Part shown: positions 27,739 to 34,883 of the stretch, piece after piece
Layout of the letters: each line of letters opens with the position of its first letter
How positions within the stretch are numbered: position 1 is the first letter of the stretch
Source of the DNA: Vulcanimicrobium winogradskyi
GTDB taxonomy: Bacteria; Vulcanimicrobiota; Vulcanimicrobiia; Vulcanimicrobiales; Vulcanimicrobiaceae
Length of the DNA: 64,000 nt
Reading direction: 5' to 3'
Assembly (NCBI GenBank): GCA_003134965.1
Contig: PLDA01000002.1
Span: 124,001-188,000 of the forward strand
Position numbers and translations under genes: made by a program
Notes under the pieces: generated by a model
The model's database searches: none
The model's input: the letters and a program-made list of their open reading frames with translations, nothing else
What the model was told of the DNA's origin: nothing

Positions 27739-28665
27739 GTGCGCGTGAGAGCCCCCGCAAAGATCAACCTCACGCTGGAGATCCTAGCGCGGCGCGAGGA
27801 CGGGTTCCACGCGCTGCGCAGCGTGATGGTGCCGATCGGGCTCGCCGACGAGCTGGAGTTCGCACCGGGCGAGCGGTTCACGTTCGCGTGCGATCCGCCG
27901 TCGCTCGCCGCGGACAACCTCGTCATCCGCGCGCTCGCCCGGCTCGGACAGGCTGCCGCGCCGCTCGCGGTCACGCTGCGCAAGCGCGTCCCGGCCGGTG
28001 CCGGGCTGGGCGGCGGTTCGAGCGATGCCGCGGCGGTGCTGCGCGCGGCGATGGACGGCACCTTCGGCGACGCCGGCGAACGCGATTGGATCGCCGACGC
28101 GCGGGCGCTCGGTTCCGACGTGCCGTTCTTCCTGGTCGACGGGCCGGCGCTGGTCGAAGGGACCGGCGAACGGGTGACCGCGCTCGGCGCGGCACCGCCC
28201 TGGTGGATCGTGCTCCTCGTCCCGGGCGCGCACGTCGCGACCAGGCGCGCGTACGAGGCGTTGGCGGCGGTGCGCGCCGCCGCTCCCGTACCGGCGCGGC
28301 CGCGCAGCGGGTCGGCGACGCTGGCCTGCGGTGAGGCGCTGCAGCGCGGCGACTTCGCGACCGTCCTGGCGACGATGACGAACGACTTCGAGCCGGTCGT
28401 CCGAGCCGCATATCAGCCGGTCGACGCGGCGCTCGTCGCGCTCGAGGCGGCCGGCGCGCCCGGCCGCGCGATGCTCTCGGGGTCGGGCGGCGCGTGCTTC
28501 GCGCTCTTCGAGTTCGAGGGCGATGCGCGCGCGTTCGCCGATCGGCTGCGCGCTCCGGCCGGGACGTCCGTGCAGGTCGTCCCGTTCGCGACGAGCGGCA
28601 AATGGGTGGATTCGCCAAAGGCGAATCCTTCGCGGTCCTCGCTGCGCGGCGGTCCGCCGGCGTGA
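27739..28665 (+). CDS. ispE: 4-diphosphocytidyl-2-C-methyl-D-erythritol kinase
   Basis: A GHMP kinase of the MEP isoprenoid pathway. It begins VRVRAPAKINLTLEIL; GTG 27739 or GTG 27745 could be the start. The ATP loop PAGAGLGGGSSDAAA and the late LSGSGGACFALF motif are present. The last ~22 residues (from SGKWVDSPKAN) go beyond the normal end and are encoded by a perfect hairpin-forming sequence, suggesting a repeat-derived extension. The stop overlaps the next start (GTGA). The upstream open frame is antisense to the glycosidase gene. Confidence 0.92.
   Translation: MRVRAPAKINLTLEILARREDGFHALRSVMVPIGLADELEFAPGERFTFACDPPSLAADNLVIRALARLGQAAAPLAVTLRKRVPAGAGLGGGSSDAAAVLRAAMDGTFGDAGERDWIADARALGSDVPFFLVDGPALVEGTGERVTALGAAPPWWIVLLVPGAHVATRRAYEALAAVRAAAPVPARPRSGSATLACGEALQRGDFATVLATMTNDFEPVVRAAYQPVDAALVALEAAGAPGRAMLSGSGGACFALFEFEGDARAFADRLRAPAGTSVQVVPFATSGKWVDSPKANPSRSSLRGGPPA
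28608..28628. repeat. Perfect 9-bp stem-loop inside the ispE 3' end
   Basis: GGATTCGCC, loop AAA, GGCGAATCC: a perfect 9-base stem with a 3-base loop, in frame within the ispE C-terminal extension. Confidence 0.7.
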
Positions 28666-29435
28666 GCGCCGTCGACGCGATCGTGCTCGCAGGCGGTGGG
28701 CCCGACGCCGTCGCGGCGCTCGAGCCAGGTGCCCCGAACAAGGCGTTCGTGCGCGTCGGCGGGGTCCCGCTGGTGCAGCGCACGATCGACGGCCTGCGCG
28801 CCTCCTCGCGCATCGACCGGATCGTCGCCGTCGCGCCGCCCGCGGCGGCCGCGCATCCGGCGCTGGCCGGCGCGAGCGAGGTCCGCGGCGACGGCGCGAA
28901 GATGCTGGAGAGCTTGCGCTCTGGGATGCTCGGCTTCACCGAGGACGCGATCGTCGTCGTCGCGGCCTCCGATCTCCCGGCGCTCGACGCGCCGGCCGTC
29001 GACGAGTTCGTCGACGCGGTGATCGCCCGCAATCTCGACGTTGCCTACGCTTGCCTGGAGCGGCGCTACCACGAGCCGGTCTACCCCGAGTTCCCGCACA
29101 CGTGGGCGCGGATGCGCGACGGGCAATACTGCGGCGGCGGCCTCGTCGCGCTGCGCCCTCGCGTCCTGCCGCGCTTGAGCACCTTCCTCGAGGCGCTGGG
29201 CCGGGCGCGCAAGTCGCCGCTGCGCTTGGCCGGGCTGTTCGGTTGGGACACGATGGCGCGCTTCGCGATCGGCCGGCTCGCGATCGAACACGCCGAGCGC
29301 CGCGCGTCGAAGCTGCTCGCCGCCCACGTCGGCGCGGTGCGCTGCACGCATCCGCAGGTCGCGCTCAACGTCGATCGTGTCGAGGACGTCGCGCGGGCAA
29401 ACGCACTCTTCGCCGGCGAACGTCGACTCGCGTGA
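28662..29435 (+). CDS. MobA/IspD-like nucleotidyltransferase-fold protein
   Basis: A 257-residue NTP-transferase: IVLAGGGPDAVAAL near residue 6 is the nucleotide-binding loop, altered from the usual LAGGxGxRM. NKAFVRVGGVPLVQRTIDGL and VVVAASDLPALDAPAVDEFV (metal-binding Asp) follow. Similarity is to MobA-like molybdenum cofactor guanylyltransferases and sugar nucleotidyltransferases; no substrate is assigned. The GTG start overlaps the ispE stop by 4 bases. Confidence 0.8.
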   Translation: MSAVDAIVLAGGGPDAVAALEPGAPNKAFVRVGGVPLVQRTIDGLRASSRIDRIVAVAPPAAAAHPALAGASEVRGDGAKMLESLRSGMLGFTEDAIVVVAASDLPALDAPAVDEFVDAVIARNLDVAYACLERRYHEPVYPEFPHTWARMRDGQYCGGGLVALRPRVLPRLSTFLEALGRARKSPLRLAGLFGWDTMARFAIGRLAIEHAERRASKLLAAHVGAVRCTHPQVALNVDRVEDVARANALFAGERRLA

Positions 29436-30061
29436 TGCGCATCGCGAGTCTCGCGATCGCCGTCCTCGTCGTCGCCCTGGGCGCACCGCCGGCTTACGCG
29501 CAGACCGCGACGCCGGCTGCCGCCTGCGAACGCCGGGAGGCGACCCTCGGCGGGATCGGTCGGGCGAGCGTGTTCGCGTTCACCGGCCCCGTCTTCGGCG
29601 GGCGCGTCTGCGCGACGGTCGCGAACCTGTCGATCGACGGGTTCACGGCCCGGCTCGCCGACGCGACGTCGAGCGATGCGCTGGTGGCGGCCGCTGTGAC
29701 CGCCGGCGGCGACGTGACGCTTCCACTCGAGGGCGCGACGGTGACCGGCATCGGACCGTACGTCGTCGCCCCCGGCGGCGTCTTCCCGTCGTTCGGCGGC
29801 GACACGTCGGAAGTGCCGCGGGTCGTGCTCGCGTACGCGGGCCAGCGCGTGCTCGTCATCGGAACGACCGCCGTCGCCTTGGTCGATCTCGCACGCATCC
29901 TTCGCACCGAGCCCGATCTCTTCGGCGCGGATGCGGTGGAGCGCGCCGTCGTCCTCGCCAGCGGGCCCCAAGCCGCGCTCTCGTTGCGGACCGGCAGCGG
30001 GATCTACGGAGCGGCCGCGATCGCGTCGCCGCGCGTGCTTCTGCTGATTAAGCGCGGCTGA
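29435..30061 (+). CDS. Secreted hypothetical protein
   Basis: A 208-residue protein with a clear signal peptide (MRIASLAIAVLVVALGAPPAYA, cleavage before QTATP). The mature part is beta-rich, with two cysteines near the start (C at about 28 and 53) that could form a disulfide. The pattern VVLASGPQAALSLRTGSGIYG near the C-terminus is faintly like phosphodiester glycosidase (NAGPA-type) domains, but this is not firm. The ATG overlaps the preceding stop, and a terminator follows the stop codon. Confidence 0.65.
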   Translation: MRIASLAIAVLVVALGAPPAYAQTATPAAACERREATLGGIGRASVFAFTGPVFGGRVCATVANLSIDGFTARLADATSSDALVAAAVTAGGDVTLPLEGATVTGIGPYVVAPGGVFPSFGGDTSEVPRVVLAYAGQRVLVIGTTAVALVDLARILRTEPDLFGADAVERAVVLASGPQAALSLRTGSGIYGAAAIASPRVLLLIKRG

Positions 30062-30086
30062 GGAAACCGCCACCTCTCAGCCTTTT
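30056..30086 (+). terminator. Intrinsic terminator after the ispE operon
   Basis: GGCTGAGG (30056-30063) pairs with CCTCTCAGCC (30073-30082) with a two-base bulge, and TTTT follows directly. The stop codon of the upstream gene lies in the left arm. Confidence 0.7.
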
Positions 30087-30114
30087 CACAGACTACACGG
30101 GTACGAAGGTCCTA

Positions 30115-31296
30115 ATGAGCGCCGTGACCGTGCTCTGCGATCGGGCTGCTGACGTAGGGGGCGCTGAGCGGTACTGGGAGACCGTGCTGCCGGCACTCGG
30201 TGCGCGCGGCGTACACGTTCGTCTCCTCGCCCGCGAGGTCGAAAACACGTCGCAGTTCGGCGCGAGCGCGCGCGAGATCCGTTGGGCCGACGAAGACGGT
30301 GCGCCCTCGGCGGATGCCGCGCGCGCGGTGGCCGAGGAGTTGCGGCGTAATCCGCCCGACGTCGTGGTCACCGCGAGCGTCTTCGACACCGCGGTGCTCG
30401 ATGCGGTCCGCGCGCACGCGGAACGCTGGTTCGTCCGGATCCACGACCATCGCGCGTTCTGCCCGACCGGCGACCGCGTCTACCCGCAGTTCGAGGGACC
30501 CTGCTCCGCGGCGATGGGCGCCGCATGCCGCGGCGCCGTGTTGGTCCGCGGCTGCGTCAACGGCCCGCGTCCGTCGTCGTTTCGCCGGATCGCCGCACGT
30601 GAGGCCGTGCGCGACCGCATCGCCCGGGCCGACGGTCTGCTCGTCTCGAGCACGCACATGCGTGCGACCTGCGAGGTGAACGGGGTCGACGCGTCTCGCG
30701 TCGCGGTCACGCCGCCGCCGCTCCCGGATGCCGCGTTCGCGCCCGCAACCGCGCCGCGTCCCAGCGCGCGCACCCTGCTGTTCGCGTCGCGGCTGACCCC
30801 GCGCAAGGGTCTGCGGTCGCTCCTGGGCGCGCTGGCGAAGCTGTCGCCCGGCGAACGGCCGCGCCTCGTCGTCGCCGGGGAGGGCGAGGCGGAAGAGCGC
30901 GAGGCCCGGGCGCAGGCGGCCCGGGACGGGATCGCTGTCGAGTGGCGCGGCAAGCTCTCGGCGGACGAGCTGCGCGCGGCGATCGACGGTGCCGACGCGG
31001 TCGCGGTGCCGTCGCTGTGGCCGGAACCGTTCGGTCTGGTCGGCATCGAGGCGCAGGCGCGCGGACGCCCTGCGGTCGCGTACGGGGTCGGTGGGATCGC
31101 CGATTGGATCGACGGCGCCGGGATCGCCGTGCGCCGCGGCGACGAGGTCGCCCTTGCCGGCGCGATCCGCGCGATCTTGGACGAGGCGACCTGGTCCAGC
31201 TTCTCTTCGGCCGCCCGAGCGCGTGCGGAGGATCACCGGCTCGGTGCGCACGTCGAGCGACTCTGCCGCATCTTCCAATTGAATGAGGAAAACTGA
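30115..31296 (+). CDS. GT4-family glycosyltransferase
   Basis: A 393-residue GT-B glycosyltransferase. The N-terminal acceptor domain opens DVGGAERYWETVLPAL, a typical GGAE motif. The C-terminal GT4 domain has LLFASRLTPRKGLRSLL and the donor-binding PSLWPEPFGLVGIEAQARGRP (E-x7-E). It directly precedes sqdB, so it may transfer sulfoquinovose to a lipid acceptor. Its N-terminus does not resemble classical SqdX, so this is only inference. Confidence 0.88.
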   Translation: MSAVTVLCDRAADVGGAERYWETVLPALGARGVHVRLLAREVENTSQFGASAREIRWADEDGAPSADAARAVAEELRRNPPDVVVTASVFDTAVLDAVRAHAERWFVRIHDHRAFCPTGDRVYPQFEGPCSAAMGAACRGAVLVRGCVNGPRPSSFRRIAAREAVRDRIARADGLLVSSTHMRATCEVNGVDASRVAVTPPPLPDAAFAPATAPRPSARTLLFASRLTPRKGLRSLLGALAKLSPGERPRLVVAGEGEAEEREARAQAARDGIAVEWRGKLSADELRAAIDGADAVAVPSLWPEPFGLVGIEAQARGRPAVAYGVGGIADWIDGAGIAVRRGDEVALAGAIRAILDEATWSSFSSAARARAEDHRLGAHVERLCRIFQLNEEN

Positions 31297-31300
31297 AACG

Positions 31301-32485
31301 ATGAAGGTGCTGGTGATCGGCGGCGACGGCTACTGCGGATGGGCGACGTCGCTGTACCTGTCCAGCCGCGGCCACGACGTGACGATCGTCGACAGCCTGG
31401 CGCGACGCGCGTGGGACCGCGAACTCGGTCTCGACTCGCTCGTGCCGATCGCGTCGACGCGGCGTCGCATCGACGAATGGTCACGCGTCACCGGGCGCAC
31501 GATTCGTTTCGAGGAGCTCGACGTCACCGACTACGCGCCGCTCTGCCGCGTCGTGCGCGAGAACGCTCCGGACGCGGTCGTGCACTTCGGCCAGCAGCGC
31601 AGCGCGCCGTTCTCGATGATCGATCGCGACCACTCGGTGCGCACGCACATCAACAACACGGTCGGGAACATGAACGTGCTGTGGGCGCTGCACGAGAACG
31701 CGCCCAGCGCGCACTTGGTCAAGCTCGGCACGATGGGAGAGTACGGGACGCCGAACATCGACGTCGAGGAAGGCTTCATCACGATCGAGCACAACGGCCG
31801 CAGCGACACGCTGCCGTATCCCAAACAACCCGGCTCGTTCTACCATCTCACGAAGGTCAGCGACAGCGACCAGATCTTCTTCGCCTGCCGCGTCTGGGGC
31901 TTGAGCGCCACCGACCTCAATCAGGGTGTCGTCTACGGCACGTCGACCGAGCAGACGGCGCTCTCGCCGGCACTGGTCAACCGCTTCGACTACGACCACG
32001 TCTTCGGCACGGTGCTCAACCGGTTCTGCGTCCAGGCCGCACTCAGCCATCCGTTGACCGTCTACGGCCGCGGTGGTCAGACGCGCTCCTTCCTCGACAT
32101 CCGCGACACGGTGCGTTGCATCGAGATCGCGCTCGAGCACCCGGCGAAGCGCGGCGAGTACCGCGTCTTCAACCAGTTCACCGAGATGTTCGCGGTCAAA
32201 GAGCTCGCCGAGCGCGTGACGCGGGTCGCGCGCGAGCACGGACTGGCATGCGGGATCGCGCATCTTGCCAACCCGCGCGTCGAGCGCGAAGAGCACTACT
32301 ACAACTGCGTCAACACGAACTTGCGCTCGCTCGGACTCGAGCCGACCCCGCTCTCCGATGCGACAATCGCCGGACTGATCGGGCTGGCGCGCGAGCACAT
32401 CGACCGCGTCGACGCCCGCTTGATCCCGCCGCGCGTCACCTGGCGCGCCGAGGAGACGCCGCCGGACGCCTCGGCCGTCGCGTAG
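31301..32485 (+). CDS. sqdB: UDP-sulfoquinovose synthase (SqdB/SQD1)
   Basis: A 394-residue extended SDR. The NAD loop is GGDGYCGWATSLYL (8-21), a signature nearly specific to SQD1/SqdB. LGTMGEYGTPNIDVEEG and the catalytic FYHLTK (Y-x3-K) follow. The enzyme combines UDP-glucose and sulfite to UDP-sulfoquinovose, the head-group donor of sulfolipid. ATG 31301 is chosen over ATG 31283 because a GAGGAAA Shine-Dalgarno sits about 9 bases upstream and the protein then starts at the Rossmann strand. Co-transcribed with the GT4 gene. Confidence 0.95.
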   Translation: MKVLVIGGDGYCGWATSLYLSSRGHDVTIVDSLARRAWDRELGLDSLVPIASTRRRIDEWSRVTGRTIRFEELDVTDYAPLCRVVRENAPDAVVHFGQQRSAPFSMIDRDHSVRTHINNTVGNMNVLWALHENAPSAHLVKLGTMGEYGTPNIDVEEGFITIEHNGRSDTLPYPKQPGSFYHLTKVSDSDQIFFACRVWGLSATDLNQGVVYGTSTEQTALSPALVNRFDYDHVFGTVLNRFCVQAALSHPLTVYGRGGQTRSFLDIRDTVRCIEIALEHPAKRGEYRVFNQFTEMFAVKELAERVTRVAREHGLACGIAHLANPRVEREEHYYNCVNTNLRSLGLEPTPLSDATIAGLIGLAREHIDRVDARLIPPRVTWRAEETPPDASAVA

Positions 32486-32486
32486 G

Positions 32487-32987
32487 TTGCGCGCCGCCGT
32501 CGTTCTCGCCGCCTCGACCCTCACGCTTGCCGCGACCACGAACGCGGCGCAGCCGGCGACCCACGCGACCACCGAGCCGGTGCGGGTCGTGCGCGCAATG
32601 ATCGTCTCCGGCGACGGACAGAGCGCGCACGCCTACGTCGCGAACGGAAAGCGGCTCTACGAAGCGGGGTTCCCGGCAGCGCTCGTCGTGCGAATCCCTT
32701 CCCAGCCCCAGCGCAAGGAATTCTTCCACGTGATCTTCACCTGCGTGAGCCAGGGCTGCACCTTCGTGGCGACCGACCAGCCCGACGGCGGCGAGTTCCT
32801 CGATCGGGTGAAGCACGGCGACGTCGAGTCCGACAATGCGTACGACGTGAAGATCCACAACGGCGTCGCCGCCCTGCGCGTGACCATCGACTCGCCGACG
32901 TTGCGCACCGTCGTCGTTCGCGCCGACCCGGTGGTGCAGAACGGCGAGCGCGCGGTCCCCACGTCGTTCTCGCTGAGGGTGCGCTGA
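32487..32987 (+). CDS. Secreted hypothetical protein
   Basis: A 166-residue protein starting at TTG 32487, one base after the sqdB stop. The N-terminus (MRAAVVLAASTLTLAATTNAA) looks like a signal peptide. The mature part is beta-strand rich and contains a close cysteine pair (FTCVSQGCTF, about residues 88-97). No family is recognised. Its place after sqdB suggests a cell-envelope role but does not show one. Confidence 0.6.
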   Translation: MRAAVVLAASTLTLAATTNAAQPATHATTEPVRVVRAMIVSGDGQSAHAYVANGKRLYEAGFPAALVVRIPSQPQRKEFFHVIFTCVSQGCTFVATDQPDGGEFLDRVKHGDVESDNAYDVKIHNGVAALRVTIDSPTLRTVVVRADPVVQNGERAVPTSFSLRVR

Positions 32988-33029
32988 CGAAGGGGGCACC
33001 GCCGGGGGCGCAACCGAATATCTCCTAGC

Positions 33030-34883
33030 GTGCCCAGCGTCGTCGACGAACGCAGCCTGCCCAGCGCGCACGGTGAAGCGCCGGCCGCGTTTCTGGCGCG
33101 GTTGGTCCGGCGGCGCGTCCTGCGCGAAGGCGAACGGCGGGCGATCGTACGGCGCATCGCGGCGACGCGTGAAGACGTCGTTTTGCCGCCGCACGTCCGC
33201 GCCAGCGCCTCGTTCGCAGCGCGCGTGCTCGACGCCGTCGACGACGGCGCGATACCGGCCGCGTTCGAAACGCTTGCGCAGCACGTGCGCACGCTGGTCG
33301 CATTCGCCGATGCGATCGACGTGCGCAGCGCGCTCCGGCAGGCGGTCGCTGCACGGCCCGCGCTGGAGGGCGAGACGCTGGCCGTCGACGCCGGCCTGCT
33401 CGCGAACCCGGACGATGCGTTCGCCTGGCGGCGCCTCGCCGTCGAAGCCGGCCTTGCGTTCGAAGTCGCCGAACCGTCGCCGCCGCCCGCGATCGATCTC
33501 GCCGCCGTCGACGGGGTGACGGCGCTGCTGCGCTATGCCGCGTCGCAAAGCGACGCGGACGCACGGCGCGCGCTGGTGACGCCGCAGAGCGGCGTGCGCG
33601 CGGACGACGCTCGAACGCTGCTCGCGGCCGCCGGCGAGCGCGAGAACGTGCTCGACGTGATCGCGCGCGGCGGCACCGCCGACGCGACCCGCTTCGCGCA
33701 CGCGCTCGGCACCGTCACCGCCGCCTACAAGACGCCGGACGCCTCGGCCCGGAGCCTGCTCGCCGCGATCGCCGCCGCCTTCCCGTTCGACGACCCTTCG
33801 ACAAGCTCAGGGCAGGCTGCGAACGCGGCGCTCGAACGGATCGCCGGCGACTTCGACGCTGCGCGCGCCTTCGCCGAGCCGTGGGAGGCGCGCGACTTCA
33901 TCGCCGAGATCGACGCCGAACTCGCCGGCGCGTCGCGGCGCGCACCTGCGCTCGACGGCGTCGAGCCCGCCGCGGCGGTCGAGGACGAGCCGCCCGCGCC
34001 GGTCGTGACGCGCAAGCTCTCGTTCAGCGCGTCGTCGCTCAACGCGTACGCCGAGTGCGCGCGCAAATGGTGGTTTCGCTACGCCTGCGCCGCCGTCGAG
34101 GACCGCGGTTCTTCGGCCTCGTTCTACGGCATCGCATTCCACGCGGCGCTCGAGGACTTTCACGCCGTGCACGCACGCTTCGACGGTGTCGACGTCGGCG
34201 CGCTCGCGTCGTTCTTGGACTACTGCGTCGTCACCGCGTTCGACCGTCACCGCACGCGTTTCGACGCACCGGTCGAATTCGAGCTGCAGAAGCGCAGAGC
34301 GCGGCGTACGGCGAAGAAGTACCTCGCATGGCTGCTCGAGCGCGCGCGCCGCGCGCCGTTCGAGGTGATCGGCCGCGAAACGCAAGCCGACGTCGAGCTT
34401 GGTGGCCACCGCTTCATCGGCTACATCGACCGGCTCGATCGCGACGATCGCACGGGCACCGTGACCGTCGTCGACTACAAGACCGGCTCGATCGCGACGA
34501 GCGCCGAAGAGTACTTGGCCGAAGTGCGCGCGTTCCGCGAGTTCCAGCTGCCGTTCTACTACTGGGCGCGAACCGCGGCGGGCGACGTCGTCACGCGCTT
34601 GGCGCTCGTGCCGCTGAAGGATGCGCTGCTCGACGTCGCGCCGGTGGAGCTCGAAGTGGTGACGACATCACGGGCGCCGCGCAGCCGCGGTCCGGTCGGC
34701 GAGATCGCCGTCGGCGAACTCGAGCGCGCGCGCGAGCGCATGATCGCGCTCGCCGGCGAGCTGGCGAGCGGGACGCTCGCCGCGTTTCCCGCAACCGACG
34801 ATCCTGATGCGTGCCGCTACTGCGCGTACGCCGATGCGTGCCGCGAACGCCCGCTCGCGCTCGAGGAGCGCTTCGGCCGATGA
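33030..34883 (+). CDS. AddB-like PD-(D/E)XK nuclease with Fe-S cysteine frame
   Basis: A 617-residue protein. The C-terminal half is an AddB/Cas4-type nuclease: FSASSLNAYAECARKWWFRY gives the first cysteine (about 343). GYIDRLDR...VVDYKTG (about 463-485) carries the D-x(n)-D-x-K catalytic residues, and CRYCAYADAC (about 595-604) gives the remaining three cluster cysteines. The N-terminal ~330 residues have no helicase motifs, unlike AddB. A short repeat interrupts it at 33794. The stop overlaps the helicase start (ATGA), so the two form one complex or pathway, probably double-strand break repair. Confidence 0.82.
   Translation: MPSVVDERSLPSAHGEAPAAFLARLVRRRVLREGERRAIVRRIAATREDVVLPPHVRASASFAARVLDAVDDGAIPAAFETLAQHVRTLVAFADAIDVRSALRQAVAARPALEGETLAVDAGLLANPDDAFAWRRLAVEAGLAFEVAEPSPPPAIDLAAVDGVTALLRYAASQSDADARRALVTPQSGVRADDARTLLAAAGERENVLDVIARGGTADATRFAHALGTVTAAYKTPDASARSLLAAIAAAFPFDDPSTSSGQAANAALERIAGDFDAARAFAEPWEARDFIAEIDAELAGASRRAPALDGVEPAAAVEDEPPAPVVTRKLSFSASSLNAYAECARKWWFRYACAAVEDRGSSASFYGIAFHAALEDFHAVHARFDGVDVGALASFLDYCVVTAFDRHRTRFDAPVEFELQKRRARRTAKKYLAWLLERARRAPFEVIGRETQADVELGGHRFIGYIDRLDRDDRTGTVTVVDYKTGSIATSAEEYLAEVRAFREFQLPFYYWARTAAGDVVTRLALVPLKDALLDVAPVELEVVTTSRAPRSRGPVGEIAVGELERARERMIALAGELASGTLAAFPATDDPDACRYCAYADACRERPLALEERFGR
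33794..33811 (-). repeat. Exact repeat core inside the AddB-like gene
   Basis: CCCTTCGACAAGCTCAGG is the exact reverse complement of the 18-base core at 13746-13763. Read in frame it encodes PSTSSGQ, a peptide commonly seen where this kind of repeat lands in coding sequence. Confidence 0.75.

Noticed and set aside
25342..28665. Very long plus-strand open frame of over 1,000 codons opposite the glycosidase gene
   Set aside because: Only its last ~309 codons (ispE) make sense. The rest is Arg/Val/Asp-rich antisense shadow of a clearly real minus-strand gene.
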